From NCBI RefSeq assembly GCF_963675165.1, contig NC_087381.1:4465378-4529377 (forward strand): 64,000 nucleotides of DNA, read 5' to 3'. Under the pieces are notes generated by a model. That model ran no database searches. It was given only the letters and a program-made list of their open reading frames with translations, and was not told where the DNA came from. Each line of letters starts with the position of its first letter. Position 1 is the first letter of the stretch. Origin of the DNA: Halichondria panicea. Lineage: Eukaryota > Porifera > Demospongiae > Suberitida > Halichondriidae. The position numbers and the translations under genes are program-made. Shown here piece by piece: positions 46,723 through 59,100 of the stretch.

Positions 46723-49700
46723 GCGTGTGCGTGTGTGTGTTTAAGTTTAATACAATTACATGGACATGTATACAGAGGAACTGGTATTACAAGCTTAAAT
46801 TATATTATATGATAATACACGTACACCACCTGCAACTGGATTGTACATGCATGTCTGTACTACTGTCATATAATTATAGCTGCAGTGATACATTGTAACA
46901 TTGTTTATAATACAGCAATGTATACTGAAAGTAGATTGTTGTAAAACACTCAACGTAATGTTTTCGTATCTTCCAAACACATACTGCAGAAACTCACTGG
47001 TAGGTCCATCATCTTGCTGTGAGTGACCTCGGGCCTATCCTCAATAAACACAGTCCTCTTTATACGATGGGTCACCTGAAAAGGGGGGCAAAGATGACAA
47101 CCAGTCAAACCATTGACTACATGTATTGTATAATTATAAGAAGTCATAGACTGCGCATGCGTACATAACTTAAACACACACACCACGGTAAGCTTTATTG
47201 TACATAATTATATAGAAATGTACGTACATGTATATACATTACATAATATAGTACAATACATGCATGTACATGTACAGTACACCAGTGCTCAAAACTATTG
47301 GTCTCGATATTAATTTATATAATATGTACAATGTAATCATGTTGACACAGTCAATCCCCACAAACAACCGTCCCCCACAAACAACGGTGTGCAGCTATAT
47401 AAACACACTGTCTAACTGTGTACACAAATACCAAATACATTATTTCCACTCATAATACGCCACGGCACGTGTAGAGTTCAATGATAACTTTGAAGTTTGT
47501 ACATGTACCAGAAGCAGAGCCCTACGTTCACGTCTAATTATTTTACACTACCACTTTCAAGTTTACTACACATGATGACGGTGCACAGTCAGGACTGCAT
47601 CCAGGATTTTGGATCAGGGGGGGGGCGAATTGGGCAATTTAAAAATGTAGGAGGGGCGAAGTCATCAGAATTATAGCAGTACAATCGCCCCCCCCCCTCA
47701 ATGCAGCCGTGACAGTAATATTAAAGTACCCCTCGTATTTAAGTACCTACAGTTACAAACTGTATATTATTTATATATATTTTTATGTACATGCAACTGT
47801 TCGAATAAGGACCGCTACGTGTTTCAAAACAAGACTCTTCTATTACGATATGAAACAACCGGCTATCTATAGACAATATTACTTACTTTTGTGCGTGGGT
47901 GTGATCGTGTCATGTTGTTAAGGTTATAGTGGAAGGCCATCTGAGCTTCACCCAGGTAGAACGAGTTATCACTCTCTGAGTAGTGCGCCTCAATTCTGAA
48001 TGAGTCACCGTCTGGGAGTGCATTCCATAGTCCACCATCGTAGTATTCCCAAATCACCTGACACGTGGGAGGGCATATACATGTAGTCAGGAACTAATCA
48101 CATGTAGTACAGACGTTTATTTAACAATATACTAACCAAATTTATTGCATGTACATTTATTACACGTACATATATAATTATACATAATTATTATGCACAA
48201 TGTGGAATTATGTACAATTAAGGTACAGGAATGTATGTTATTATGCATGCATGCATATACAGCAAATTAGAGTGTACCTTTTCTCTCTTGTATTGTATGC
48301 TGAGTAGCTCACAGAGCACCTTCAGCCAGGTGGTCACATCAACACTACAATACCGTGGAGTTGATAACACAGGTACATGTACATAAAGTGTCAGTCTCGA
48401 TACCAGCTAGTACATGTGTATACCTGGCAGCTATAATAATTGTACACTACAGTAGTTACATGCCGGTGTGCAAAAATCAATCTTACTCTTTGTCACAGTG
48501 TAGCAATAGCCGCTTGCTGCCTTTGCACTTTAGACTGATAGCATACGGGTGTTTAGGGTGGTCGATCACCTTGGCAACCTCTCTAATTACGTGTACTTCA
48601 ATTTTGTCTTTCTTCAATACTTTTGTCTCCTTCCTGTTGTCCTGGTAAAAAGAGATGGCCGGTTTGGCTGATGACTGATGAAGGACAGCCCACCCTCTAC
48701 CAAGTTCTTTATCCGGCTGTGTGTGTGTGTGTGTACGGTGTGAGTGCATGCATGTGGGCATAAATACACGTACAATGTACAGGAGGCTTAATTTGTTGTA
48801 TGGGGCTCATTGCTTTATTGTTTCAAATTGAGCCAATGGGTCGAGACCTACATGTACATGTACATTACCTTGTGGATCGATCGAGGCTTTAATTGATATC
48901 GAAGCCACAGTAATTCAGGCTTTATATGCATGTGTGTATTCATGTGCTTATATGCACATACAAACAACTAGAGGGAAACTCAGCACAGGAAGTGGGTGCA
49001 TGTGAATACAGTAAACAAGCATACTCCCCATCCAACAGTAGACACACCATGGAGCCCATTATACGTCAGGGGGTAGTGCAATCAAAACAATTAAGTAAAC
49101 ACAACAGTTGTCGTAAATAGCAACCATTCTAAGGGCTATTTGTTTACAGTGTATGGTCTAGCTACAATAAATAGAAGGACCTCCAGAGATTTGTAAAGCA
49201 TCATAGAGAGACGTACAGTATTGAGTTGGACTCACTGCCAGTTTGGTGCTGAAGAGGCCCGTCTTCTTGCCTTTGAAGAGGATCAGCCAACCCTCTTTCA
49301 GTACCACCTTGCCGTCTAAGGTTGCTATAGAACCAGAGAAAAAGTCAGAGTAATTTCTGTATTCATAATACTCTCACCAAAGACAAAAGACACACACACA
49401 TGTATGTTAATTTGGATCGAGTGAACAGAAACATTTAGTACACAATATAAACAACACATGCTGTCAGACTTCACACGCTGTCAGACTTCAAATATGGGCT
49501 TTACAGGCAGAACAAGCGAATTAGTCACACTCAATTCCTACTGTATGAACATGCAAGCTCATCATTGGCACATTGTGTAACGGGAATGTGAACAATGCCA
49601 CAGGCCATTACGACTAATCATGTTAGTATTACCAGGAGTTGTAATCATTGTAACATCATTATGGCTACAGTACAAAAATGTGCGTCTATCGTATTCACTT

Positions 49701-52700
49701 TTCTAGAGACACGGATATTGATTATATTGTACATGTAGTGTACAGAGTACATGGTCTACAAAACAGCTAGTTACCTAATACACGTACAAATGTACATATG
49801 CATGCAGGGATAGTGTTTATAATTTATACACGTATATATATATATACGCAAATGTACACACAAGTCCATTAGAAGAAAGTGTGGTTTTTTGTGTGTGGAC
49901 TTTTACCCTAGTACAGTAGCGGTCAAAATAAAGTACCTGTACCGTTTACGTAGTGCGTCCGTAGTACGCTGGTACGTTGCAAAATAAACGCTAAAAATAC
50001 GCTCAAGATACGCTATGTACCGTTGCGTTTTTTTTCTAATCAACCGTTGTTAAATTTTTCTTTCGGCCACACCCATGCAGCTCTGCACGCAGCTAGCTAG
50101 CTAGATTTTTTGCAGCAGTTAGCTGTTAGATATTATAGCTAGCTAGCTAGCGTTTTCTAACCTTGTAGAACAGAGATAGGACTCTATAGAGACTGCAGAC
50201 ATCCTTTTTGATGAGAAGGTTAAAGAACTTGTGAATGGTGCGTTTTATGTCTTTGTTGTAGATCTAGAGCTAGACTTACAGCTACAATGTAGACATAGCC
50301 ATAGCATAGCTAAGTAGCTAGACTAGCTACAATACTCGAGATGACTAGCTCTTTGTTCGTTTTCTAAAACTTTTCGGCAAACGTACTTGCAACGTGCAAC
50401 GGTAATTAGCAACGGTACGGTAAATTCAACGGTTTTGATACGGTGTCAAAACGGAAACGCTTTGAACGTACTACGGACGTACTACGGACGTACTACGTAA
50501 ACGGAACGGGTACTTTATTTTGACCGCTACTGTACTTAGACACCTGTGTTCTCAGAAAGACTGAACAAGAACTATTAAACTGTAATACGTTCTCAAAATT
50601 GAGGAAGAAGCTTATAAATTCATCGTACCACATTCTGTTGCAATTAATACTTTTTGGCAAAACAACTACATGTAGTTGCAATTACGTACGTACATGTAGA
50701 TTTGAATTACATTGTTAAACAATTTCACAGTGCACCCATAAAACCATCTTGTACATAATTATGTGTATAGTATACGCATGTAATAAATATATGACACCAA
50801 GGTGCATGTATTAAATATCAACCACTGTCAGCAAAAGTTATAATAGTAGATGCATGTACACCACAACATAGCACACACACACCACGAACACATGTCGTGT
50901 CATTGTTGCCAAGCGTGTGGCTTTGTTTAGCACTAAATGAGTGGGAGGAACCCAGCCACAGCCCTGTTACTATGACAACATGCAAACACACAAACAGTCA
51001 CCACACTGGTTAGAAATCAGTTTTGTATGTGTTAATTATAATGTTACCATGTAGCATAAATTTGCACAGCACAATTTAACCCTGTACAAGCTCCAATGAA
51101 ATTGTGGCGGTTAATTGAGGAAATAATAAATAAAAAATCGCATGAAACGCATAATTTTATGCTCGCACATATTTCTAGCTAACTACGGTTAAATGAATTT
51201 TTAATTGGGTATACATTAATTTTTTGATATTGAAAATTATGGGGTGGTGTGTTTAGATTAAGAGACAATTCCTGATAGTCAACAGTGAAGTTTTCCCAAA
51301 TCTAGTCGGTTTTTTTTCTATAGCTACATGTACATCCATGTACATTATTTTAAAACTCAAAAAAGAAATGGTGGAGGCCGGGGTGTTCAAAGTCACTTGA
51401 GAGACTTGCTTTACGATAGATGACATACTTGCATCTGTGCTCAAATTTCAAGCCAATCATAACAGACACAAGAAATGAGCATTACTAAATTCCACACAGA
51501 GGGCCCCCATGTCTGAGAGTATAGACTATAATTATTCTGACCCATTGCCACACTCTGCTGACGCTATACTCTTCCCTGTTAGCTTAGGTCTTGTACTTCA
51601 GTTGCTAGGAAACACGCACACCATTGAAATGTATTGAGTAATTGCCCATTAAGTAAAAAAAATGATTGAACTCTCTTAAGTAAGGAAATAATTTGTGCAA
51701 GTACTAATAATCTTACAGTAATACAAACACCATTGTTTACAGTGGCACAACTACGTAAATAAATTAATGGATATAGACATACTCTAATAATGCATGTTAA
51801 ATACTCGATCCACACAATTAATACATGTACATGGATTACTGATACTCATAGGAAGGGCCACATTAATTCTGTACGTTAAAACTTCAACAAAAGATACATC
51901 TCACGCACACATACATACTGCATGTATGTGAAGCTGATTAATTCATAAAAATTTTCCTGCTCAGACAATAATATTATACTTCGACGTTTAAAAGCTTCTT
52001 TTAAGAGTCACTATTGCCATGATTAACACGGCAAGGCACATCATAAAACTGAAACTGGTACAATACCAAATATCAAAACAACCATCAAAGCAATAATTAT
52101 GTATAGATCGATACACAATGATTTGTCTATGTTACTTGCAATAGTATTTCGGACACTTCTTTTCAACAAAGCGAGAAACACAAATGATTACTATAACAAG
52201 ATTGAGTATCTATGTATAATTATAGTGACTGTAGTCCACAAAAGAAGTAGCTCTGAAGTGGTTACTACAAAAGAGATGGCATGTACTATTCATGAGGTGG
52301 TTAGAGCATAGAAGAGGGATTGGAAACGGAAGTGATTCACGTGATGTTTTACAATGAAGTCTACGTAGTGGCTCTGGGACCATCCGTGTATCTCCTTATA
52401 ACTCCTGCAAAAGCCCGGGAAACTTATTGTGTCCAAAGCATACATCTCAGAGCTACCCCCATTACTGAATCACATGCCCCCTGATAGTAGGTATCAATTG
52501 GAAACTTATAATCTCGATTGTCGTGAAGTAGCTAGAGGTACACAGAGCGCTTTTTTATGCTTGTGTTCCTATAGTACCTTTGATATAGCTAAGGCTTTGT
52601 AACTAAATAGTGTCCTGTGTCCCAAATGGCCTCAAGTATTAGAGAAAGTTGATGTTTAGCAGCAGAACTGCTCGTGGACTTCTTACAGAGAGCAAAACAA

Positions 52701-54222
52701 TTCTCATGAATTATTCATGTTTAGCCCTTGTGTTAAAAAGTAAGCCTCGATTAAAACCACGGAGATACATGGATGGTACTTCGAGGGTACTTCCGTTTCC
52801 AATCCCTCTTCTACTCTATTTATGGTTAGAGTGAGTGTGCACAAATTCCTTGCATCCTTCTGTGTACAATCCCTCTGTGTACACACACAGCCTGCATCTA
52901 AGGATTACTTCTCTCACTCAGCTTACATCATTGACCGCCCTGAAGACACCATCTCTCTAGTGAGACCACTGTATCACCTCTCTATCAATTGAGACTATAC
53001 CCATTACTGTCACTACAATTATTGCAATACTCTCAATTGTCACAGTTCCAAAAAGACAAATTTGTTCACACTGCACACATACTGTTGCTGATGAATGCAA
53101 TACCTAGACACGCCTAGTAGTCTCATCATAATTTTATTAGGAAATGTTGTGCAGTGTGCACTTAAGACACAATGGGAACATGAATACACACCTTCTATTC
53201 GAGAAGAACAACACTACATTTATTTGATTGCATACAGTCTATAAATTACTGTACACATGTAGAAACTTCAAGAGGGTTGCAACAATTCGTTTAGTAGTAG
53301 GGTAACAAATAATTATTTATCCTGCTCATGTTACAAGAACAATAAAGCAGCAATTAATTATATAAAGGTTCACTAACGTATTTAGCACAATCTTTGATTA
53401 CTTGACAAACCACATACCAATACATTCATAACAATGCCCGAATTATAGTTTATGGCTACAATCAATACAAATTGACACACCATAAAAAGCCACATCAAAC
53501 AAAGGATGCACATGATCTTACAACTACTACTCTGCCAAACGGAAATAAATGCTTTGGCTCACATGCATAGAAAAATTTAGAGCATACTTTATTCAGGTAA
53601 TGAATAGTACATGCATGAAACTTCAAAATGGATAGTAACAAGCTCGGGCACAGCTGGCTAGACAATTGACACAAACTCAAGTAGGCAATGCATACGGTAC
53701 AGTGAGTAATTTGAACTAGTTACATACTGCAGTAATAGGATACATGTACGTACATGTACCATGCCATTAAAACTATACATTTCCTGTGTTTTCATTGAAA
53801 ATAGATTCTGATCCCTTTCCGACTAACAAGCTCTGCTTACAATACTAGAGAAAAATAGAAACCAATATTTCAGAAACTGGCGTATAACTATGGGAAAGAG
53901 CAGATAATCACACCCCAAAACTTACGAAACACATACGACAACATTAACACTTAGGGGGCCGGGGGACATCTACAAAACATCAGTCGGATACACAGTATCG
54001 AATGTAGGCGTGGTAAAAAAGGGGATAGATAATAGGCATCGCTATAATAATTGTTAAGAAGTGTTTCCACATCCAGTGCATGCCATGTGTATCTCCAACA
54101 TGATCCAAAATATTATAGAAAACTCCATCTAAAGATCTAACCTGAGTTTAGCTACATCATCATTGCTGGAACTGTGATTTCTAGAGCAGTGCATAGAAAC
54201 CTGATATCTACTCACCTGACAT
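41304..54222 (-). CDS. Non-receptor-type tyrosine kinase with PH and two WWE domains (20 exons, 824 residues)
   Basis: Exons in order: 54216-54222, 49236-49324, 48487-48716, 48278-48344, 47887-48057, 46998-47075, 46484-46674, 46076-46181, 45736-45858, 45553-45628, 45059-45182, 44693-44842, 44407-44505, 44232-44348, 43594-43731, 43211-43286, 42800-42944, 42054-42239, 41723-41835, 41304-41492. All phases join. Residues 9-131 form a PH domain ([21 protein letters not shown]). WWE 1 is about 132-197 ([16 protein letters not shown]) and WWE 2 about 215-286 ([22 protein letters not shown]). The kinase spans 343-614: GEGAFG 348-353, Lys376, probable Glu400, HRDLAARN 475-482, DFG 499-501, activation-loop Tyr507 and Tyr511, KWMALESL 524-531. 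Residues 615-824 are Ser/Pro/Gln-rich with PPLPNNLPP. All catalytic residues are present. PH suggests membrane lipid binding and WWE suggests (ADP-ribose) or ubiquitin-linked partners, by family knowledge. No signal or transmembrane segment. The 7-nt first exon and the exon 8 donor are the least certain parts. Confidence 0.85.
42417..42455. repeat. CGATA short tandem repeat
   Basis: ATACGATACGATACGATACG run within a kinase-gene intron. Confidence 0.8.
43927..44131. mobile_element. About 205-bp inverted-repeat element in a kinase intron
   Basis: TACCGTACATGTATTACTAG at the left and CTAGTAATACGGTA at the right; interior with GCAGAAAATTTGACC and TTTGCGATC words that also occur just upstream at 43840-43885. 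Non-autonomous, class unknown. Confidence 0.5.
46677..46740. repeat. GT microsatellite
   Basis: About 64 bp of TG/CG dinucleotides. On the minus strand it is the CA tract running straight into the CAG acceptor of the kinase exon that starts at 46674. Confidence 0.9.
49914..50532. mobile_element. 619-bp Tc1/mariner-like miniature element
   Basis: Ends CAGTAGCGGTCAAAATAAAG and CTTTATTTTGACCGCTACTG, with TA on both sides (49912-49913, 50533-50534). Longer inverted arms include TACGTAGTGCGTCCGTAGTA-like sequence. No transposase. Confidence 0.8.
52306..52822. mobile_element. About 517-bp inverted-repeat element
   Basis: TAGAAGAGGGATTGGAAACG at the left and CGTTTCCAATCCCTCTTCTA at the right; a second matching block lies near 52370 and 52765 (CCATCCGTGTATCTCC against GGAGATACATGGATGG). 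It again begins TAG and ends CTA, but I see no clear 9-bp duplication. Confidence 0.65.
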
Positions 54223-54534
54223 GATCTTTGGTAACTTAGAGCAAGGCCAAAGTTGTGATACACTCTCCGGTATAGTCCTGTACGCTGCTTGTTAGGTCTA
54301 GTACGTCTATGGTAGTACCTGGCTTGATATCAGTGTTCAGTCTAGTTTATGCTCTCATTTCCGTTTATTTCCGTATAGATTCTAATTATTAACATTGCCG
54401 GAATGCACATCATTATCAGGTTCCTCCGATCTGATTGGTCAGTTCTGCAAGAATAAATTTAAACAAGCCAAAAAAGCTAAAAGTTACAAATTTCAAAGAA
54501 GTGCGTAGCAACATCGTGAACTTAGTTTGCAGAG
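54223..54534. promoter_or_regulatory. Divergent promoter of the PH-WWE kinase and KIF23
   Basis: 312 bp between opposed start codons. Toward KIF23 it holds an inverted CCAAT box (ATTGG at 54434-54438) and TTCAAA at 54492-54497, the complement of the CHR consensus TTTGAA, 38 bp before the KIF23 ATG. CCAAT plus CHR is the known pattern of G2/M genes controlled by NF-Y and the DREAM/MMB complexes. No TATA box. Confidence 0.55.
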
Positions 54535-56150
54535 ATGAAAAGCTCTAAAGGTAAAACACCAGCCAACGGGTCAAGACCTATCAAGAAAGGTTGTCCAACG
54601 CCGGGCAAGCCACCTAAAGCTTCAAGACCAAAGGATCCTGTTGAAGTCAGTTGCTATACTTCTGTAGCTCATCAGTACAGTGTGTAGCTAGTATCGCCAC
54701 AGGCTTATAAATGCTTGCTCTGTACACACACCACAGAGTGTTGAATATTAAAACACTGATCACCACGGTACACTGTTACATACTACACTACTGTGATAAA
54801 TATTACACTACATTCTCTAAATAGGTGTACTGTCGAGTGCGACCATTAAAAGATGATGAACTGGAGTCGTGTGTGGAGGTTCCTGAAGACACACTGCTCA
54901 AAGTCACGCCCCCTGAGTGCTCTATCGCTTTCAAGAATGGGCACAGAAATGCTGTGAGTTTAATTCGCAATACTCTTTTACTTGAAATACTTCACGGCTA
55001 AGCTTCCTGATCTCTTAACCGTATCAATGCGCTCTGTATAGTGTTTCCTTTGAAGTTTCATACAGTACTTGTTCATCTAGGTACTATACATGTATGTACG
55101 GACGGTATACATGTACAGTAGTGACGTTTGATATTTTGTTCAGCACGCTCACAAGTTCAAGCATGTGTTCACGGAGGGGACTGATCAAACGGATATCTTT
55201 GACAGACTGGGCTTCCCTCTTGTGGAGGACCTCCTACAGGGAAAGAACGGTATGCCAGTAAAAGTAGTGGAGTAAAAACGAATCACCAAACCTTAGGCCT
55301 TGATCAAAATTACTGAAATGAGGCAGAATAATAACTATTTACATGTACATGCACCTGCGCATGTATCTGTTGTCATTGACAGGCAACCTTATTGATAGCT
55401 AGATCATACGTACGTATACAGTACAGTGAATGTCTACTGTTGTCACCTCATGCAGCTGGGTCACTCTCTATAATAATTATTGCCAGGTTAATGGTCTCAG
55501 AAGTGTCCATAGGAGATGTTTCGATCTAGCTATAAAGTGCATGTCAATGTGCATGTATGTTAGCTGGCCACCTCTTCATTACAGCATTTGTTAGTCAGTG
55601 CAGGGGTGACTGCTAGAGTTAGTCAGTGCAGTGGTGACTGCTAGAGTTAGTCAGTGCAGGGGTGACTGCTAGAGTTAGTCAGTGCAGGGGTGACTGCTAG
55701 AGTTAGTCAGTGCAGGGGTGACTACTGGAGATGTACTGTACCTAGGATAGGCAGATAGTTTGACACATAAGTCGTATATATACATGTACATAAGTCGTAT
55801 ATACACATGTACATGACTTGTGTGGTATGTACTGTCGTACACAGTATATAGTAGTGTGTTGTACACTGGCCCCTGTGTGTAATCTGTAATCTTGTTTCTT
55901 GCTTCCTAGGGCTACTATTTGCCTATGGCATAACCAACTCTGGCAAGACGTACACTATGAACGGGGAACCTGACCAAGCCGGTATTCTACCGAGGAGTCT
56001 AGACATCATTTTCAACAGCATAGCAGACGTCCAAGCTTTCAAGTTTGTGTTTCGCCCTGACAATACTAACGGGTTTGACCTATTCACTGAAGAAGAGGCT
56101 AACACAGAGGCTCAAAAGAGCAAGCCCAAGAAGATCAGTCCTAGAATGAG

Positions 56151-56181
<31 letters not shown>

Positions 56182-59100
56182 CGCGCTGGTCTGTGTTCCC
56201 TTTCTTTCCTTTTACCCTAAAGAGAAATCTACATTAAATTTACTTACGCATTTGTTTGTATGATAGTCACACTCAATCCTTCTCCCCTCATCCCTCAGAT
56301 CTGAGATGCCCGACTATGGGGACCTGCTCAGGATCCCAGAACCCCGTAAAGTAGAGACAGGTGTAGATGAGGACAGCAACTACTCTGTTTTCATCTCCTA
56401 TGTGGAAATCTACAACAATTTCATCTATGACCTCCTGGAGGATAGGAACTTGGATGCCATTAAACCAAGGTCTGTGTGTACAAGATACGTGTAAGGATCA
56501 TGCATGTACATGCACATTTACTTACTACAGTCTAAGTAGCCAGGGTTACTGGCAGCCCTCTCAGATAAGCATTTATACATTCATGACGTTTACCATCTTT
56601 AGCACTGTGATGAGCTTAACCATCTCTGAAGCTGAGCTTGATTATACATGGCATGTACAATTGAGTTGACTATGCCACCATCCCCCACAGTGCCCCCACC
56701 TCTAGAATCCTTCGTGAGGACTCATCCCGCAACATGTATGTTAGTGGAGCCACAGAGGTGGAGGTCAAGAGTACAGAGGAGGCATTTGAAGTTCTGTATC
56801 GCGGTCAGAAGATGCGTAGAGTAGCACACACCCAGTTGAACCAAGAGAGCAGTCGCAGTCACTCTGTGTTCACCGTTAAACTAGTACAGGCCCCACTTGA
56901 CCACACTGGCAAGGATGTGCTGCAGGTAAGAATGGTGTGTTGTGTGCACGACAGTATGTACAGTGTATGTGACATGCAACTTAAGGTATGAAAAAATAGT
57001 TTTAAATCAGATCCCTTGTATTGAGAGACCACAATAAAACTGTTGTACAATTACTGTACGTTGATGATGATCTACATGTATAATCTCTTTTTCATGTTTG
57101 TTGTATATAATTATTATACACACATGTACCTGCTTCCCCGCTTTGCAGGACAAGTCCAAGGTAGTCTTCTCACAGCTGTCTCTGGTCGATCTGGCCGGCT
57201 CGGAGCGCACCTCTCGTACTAATAGCCATGGCGATAGACTTAAAGAGGCTGGAAACATCAACAAGGATTTGATGGTGCTCCGGACATGCATGGAGACAAT
57301 CAGAGAGAACCAGAGCAGCAATGTCACCAAGGTACACGTACACGTACATGTATATATAGTAGAGTGTACTCTCTTGTTGACCTAGTTGGCAATACTATAA
57401 CAAATGAAAGCACCGCAGGTGCTGATGCCTCGGTGGAGATGCCAAAGCTACATAACATAAAGAGCTTTTATGCACATGATAAACAATTTAATTTTGCAAA
57501 AACTCAGAGAGTGGGTAATGATTGACCATTATTGTTGTTAAAAACGATGGATGCCAAAAGTTTAAGTCTAAAATTAATGGCTGCATTAGCAGAGCCTTGC
57601 AGCTCTCTTCTCACTCTTGCAGCTACCAATAGCTAGCGTTCTAGTGCAGAGCTAACTACTAAGTAGAGTAGCAACGCTCGGTAAACAAGTTTGGTTACGT
57701 GCTCTTCTGAAAAGGCTGATGGCATTCCAAGTAAGCAAACTAGGCATAACTCGAGAACGAAGCATTATTTTGCAAATCCACGAATTAAAATCCAAGTAAA
57801 CATGACTAGAAGCCTATAGAAACTCTTACTTGCACTTGATTCATCCTTTAGCAGCTGTAGCAGTCTACACAGACACACAAACACACTACCGTATACCTCG
57901 CTTGCGCATGCGCACCGAGGCATAAACACTATCAGGGCAGCCACGGGTATAGTAGTCGTTTGGTTTTGGTTTTGTTTGTGATATGTGAGTCTGCTTACCT
58001 GGTTGCCATATAGCACTGCGTTTCGGATAGCCTTCACACAACAAGTTATTAGTTTTAATAGTGGCAGATTACGATGTACATACAAATGTATTTGCAGCTG
58101 AATTGATCCCTTACCGGTCTCTATGAATTGTAGGTTGTTGCTTCTTTACTATTGTATCCTCTGGTTTTTATACATGTAGATCTTGTCAACAGCCGAGGGT
58201 TAGCACTTCAGTACATGCTCTAATTAATTTTGTTATTGTATGCAATTTGCTTTAATTCCTTGATGTACATGTATACTGTGCGCATTTTCTATTGCATAAT
58301 TATATGTACATTTACATTGTACTGTATGCATGTGATCATGAGTTCAGATGTGATACATTGCACACATGCAGGTACATGTACATGCATTCTACCAAAATTA
58401 ATTGTAGTGCACTTCAATAAGACAATTCTTTTGTTGTTACTATGACAAATACGTTGTAGACGAATGCTGACTGTGTACATGTACTTCTTATCTCCCTCAG
58501 ATCGTTCCGTATCGAGACTCTAAACTGACCCATTTGTTCAGGAACTACTTTGACGGAGTGGGCAAGGTTCGAATGGTGGTGTGCATCAGCCCCCGCTCAG
58601 AGGACTACGACGAGAGCATACAGGTGATGAGGTTCGCAGAAGTCACACAGGAGGTCGTCGTAGACCGACCCGAGACTGTCAGGTGAGGGAAGATTTGGAT
58701 GACATGTGTACAGTGCATTGTGTGTGTACATCATTTATGTTACCTTCGTCACTCTCTATGTAAGTTTTACAACCTGTACGTGCCACAATTATTACATGTA
58801 CAGTCAGTGTGCTAACAGTATGAACTATGCGTACATGTACATGTATTCTCTCCCTATAGACCAAACACTGGTCTGGCTCCAGGACGTAAGAGGGCCTACA
58901 TGCTGTACAAAGCAGCACTGACGGAGGCTTCCATGACCGATGGTCTGGGAGAAGAGTGTGATACACCCCCTGCTGTGGCCCCTCACCCCTATACCCTGGC
59001 TCTGGGGGTGCTCTCAATACAGAAGGTGGGTGTTCTAGATACCAGGTTTTCAATCAAGTACATACAGTGTGTAAGCAATGTTCTCTATGTACTATCATAA

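Larger units (their letters stand above)
49325..54215. other. Intron 1 of the kinase gene (about 4.9 kb)
   Basis: By far the longest intron of the gene. It holds a Tc1-like miniature element (49914-50532) and a second inverted-repeat element (52306-52822), otherwise AT-rich sequence with short open frames that I cannot support as coding. Confidence 0.55.

Noticed and set aside
46502-46812. Open frames with long Cys-Val runs
   Set aside because: Translation of the GT microsatellite antisense to a kinase exon.
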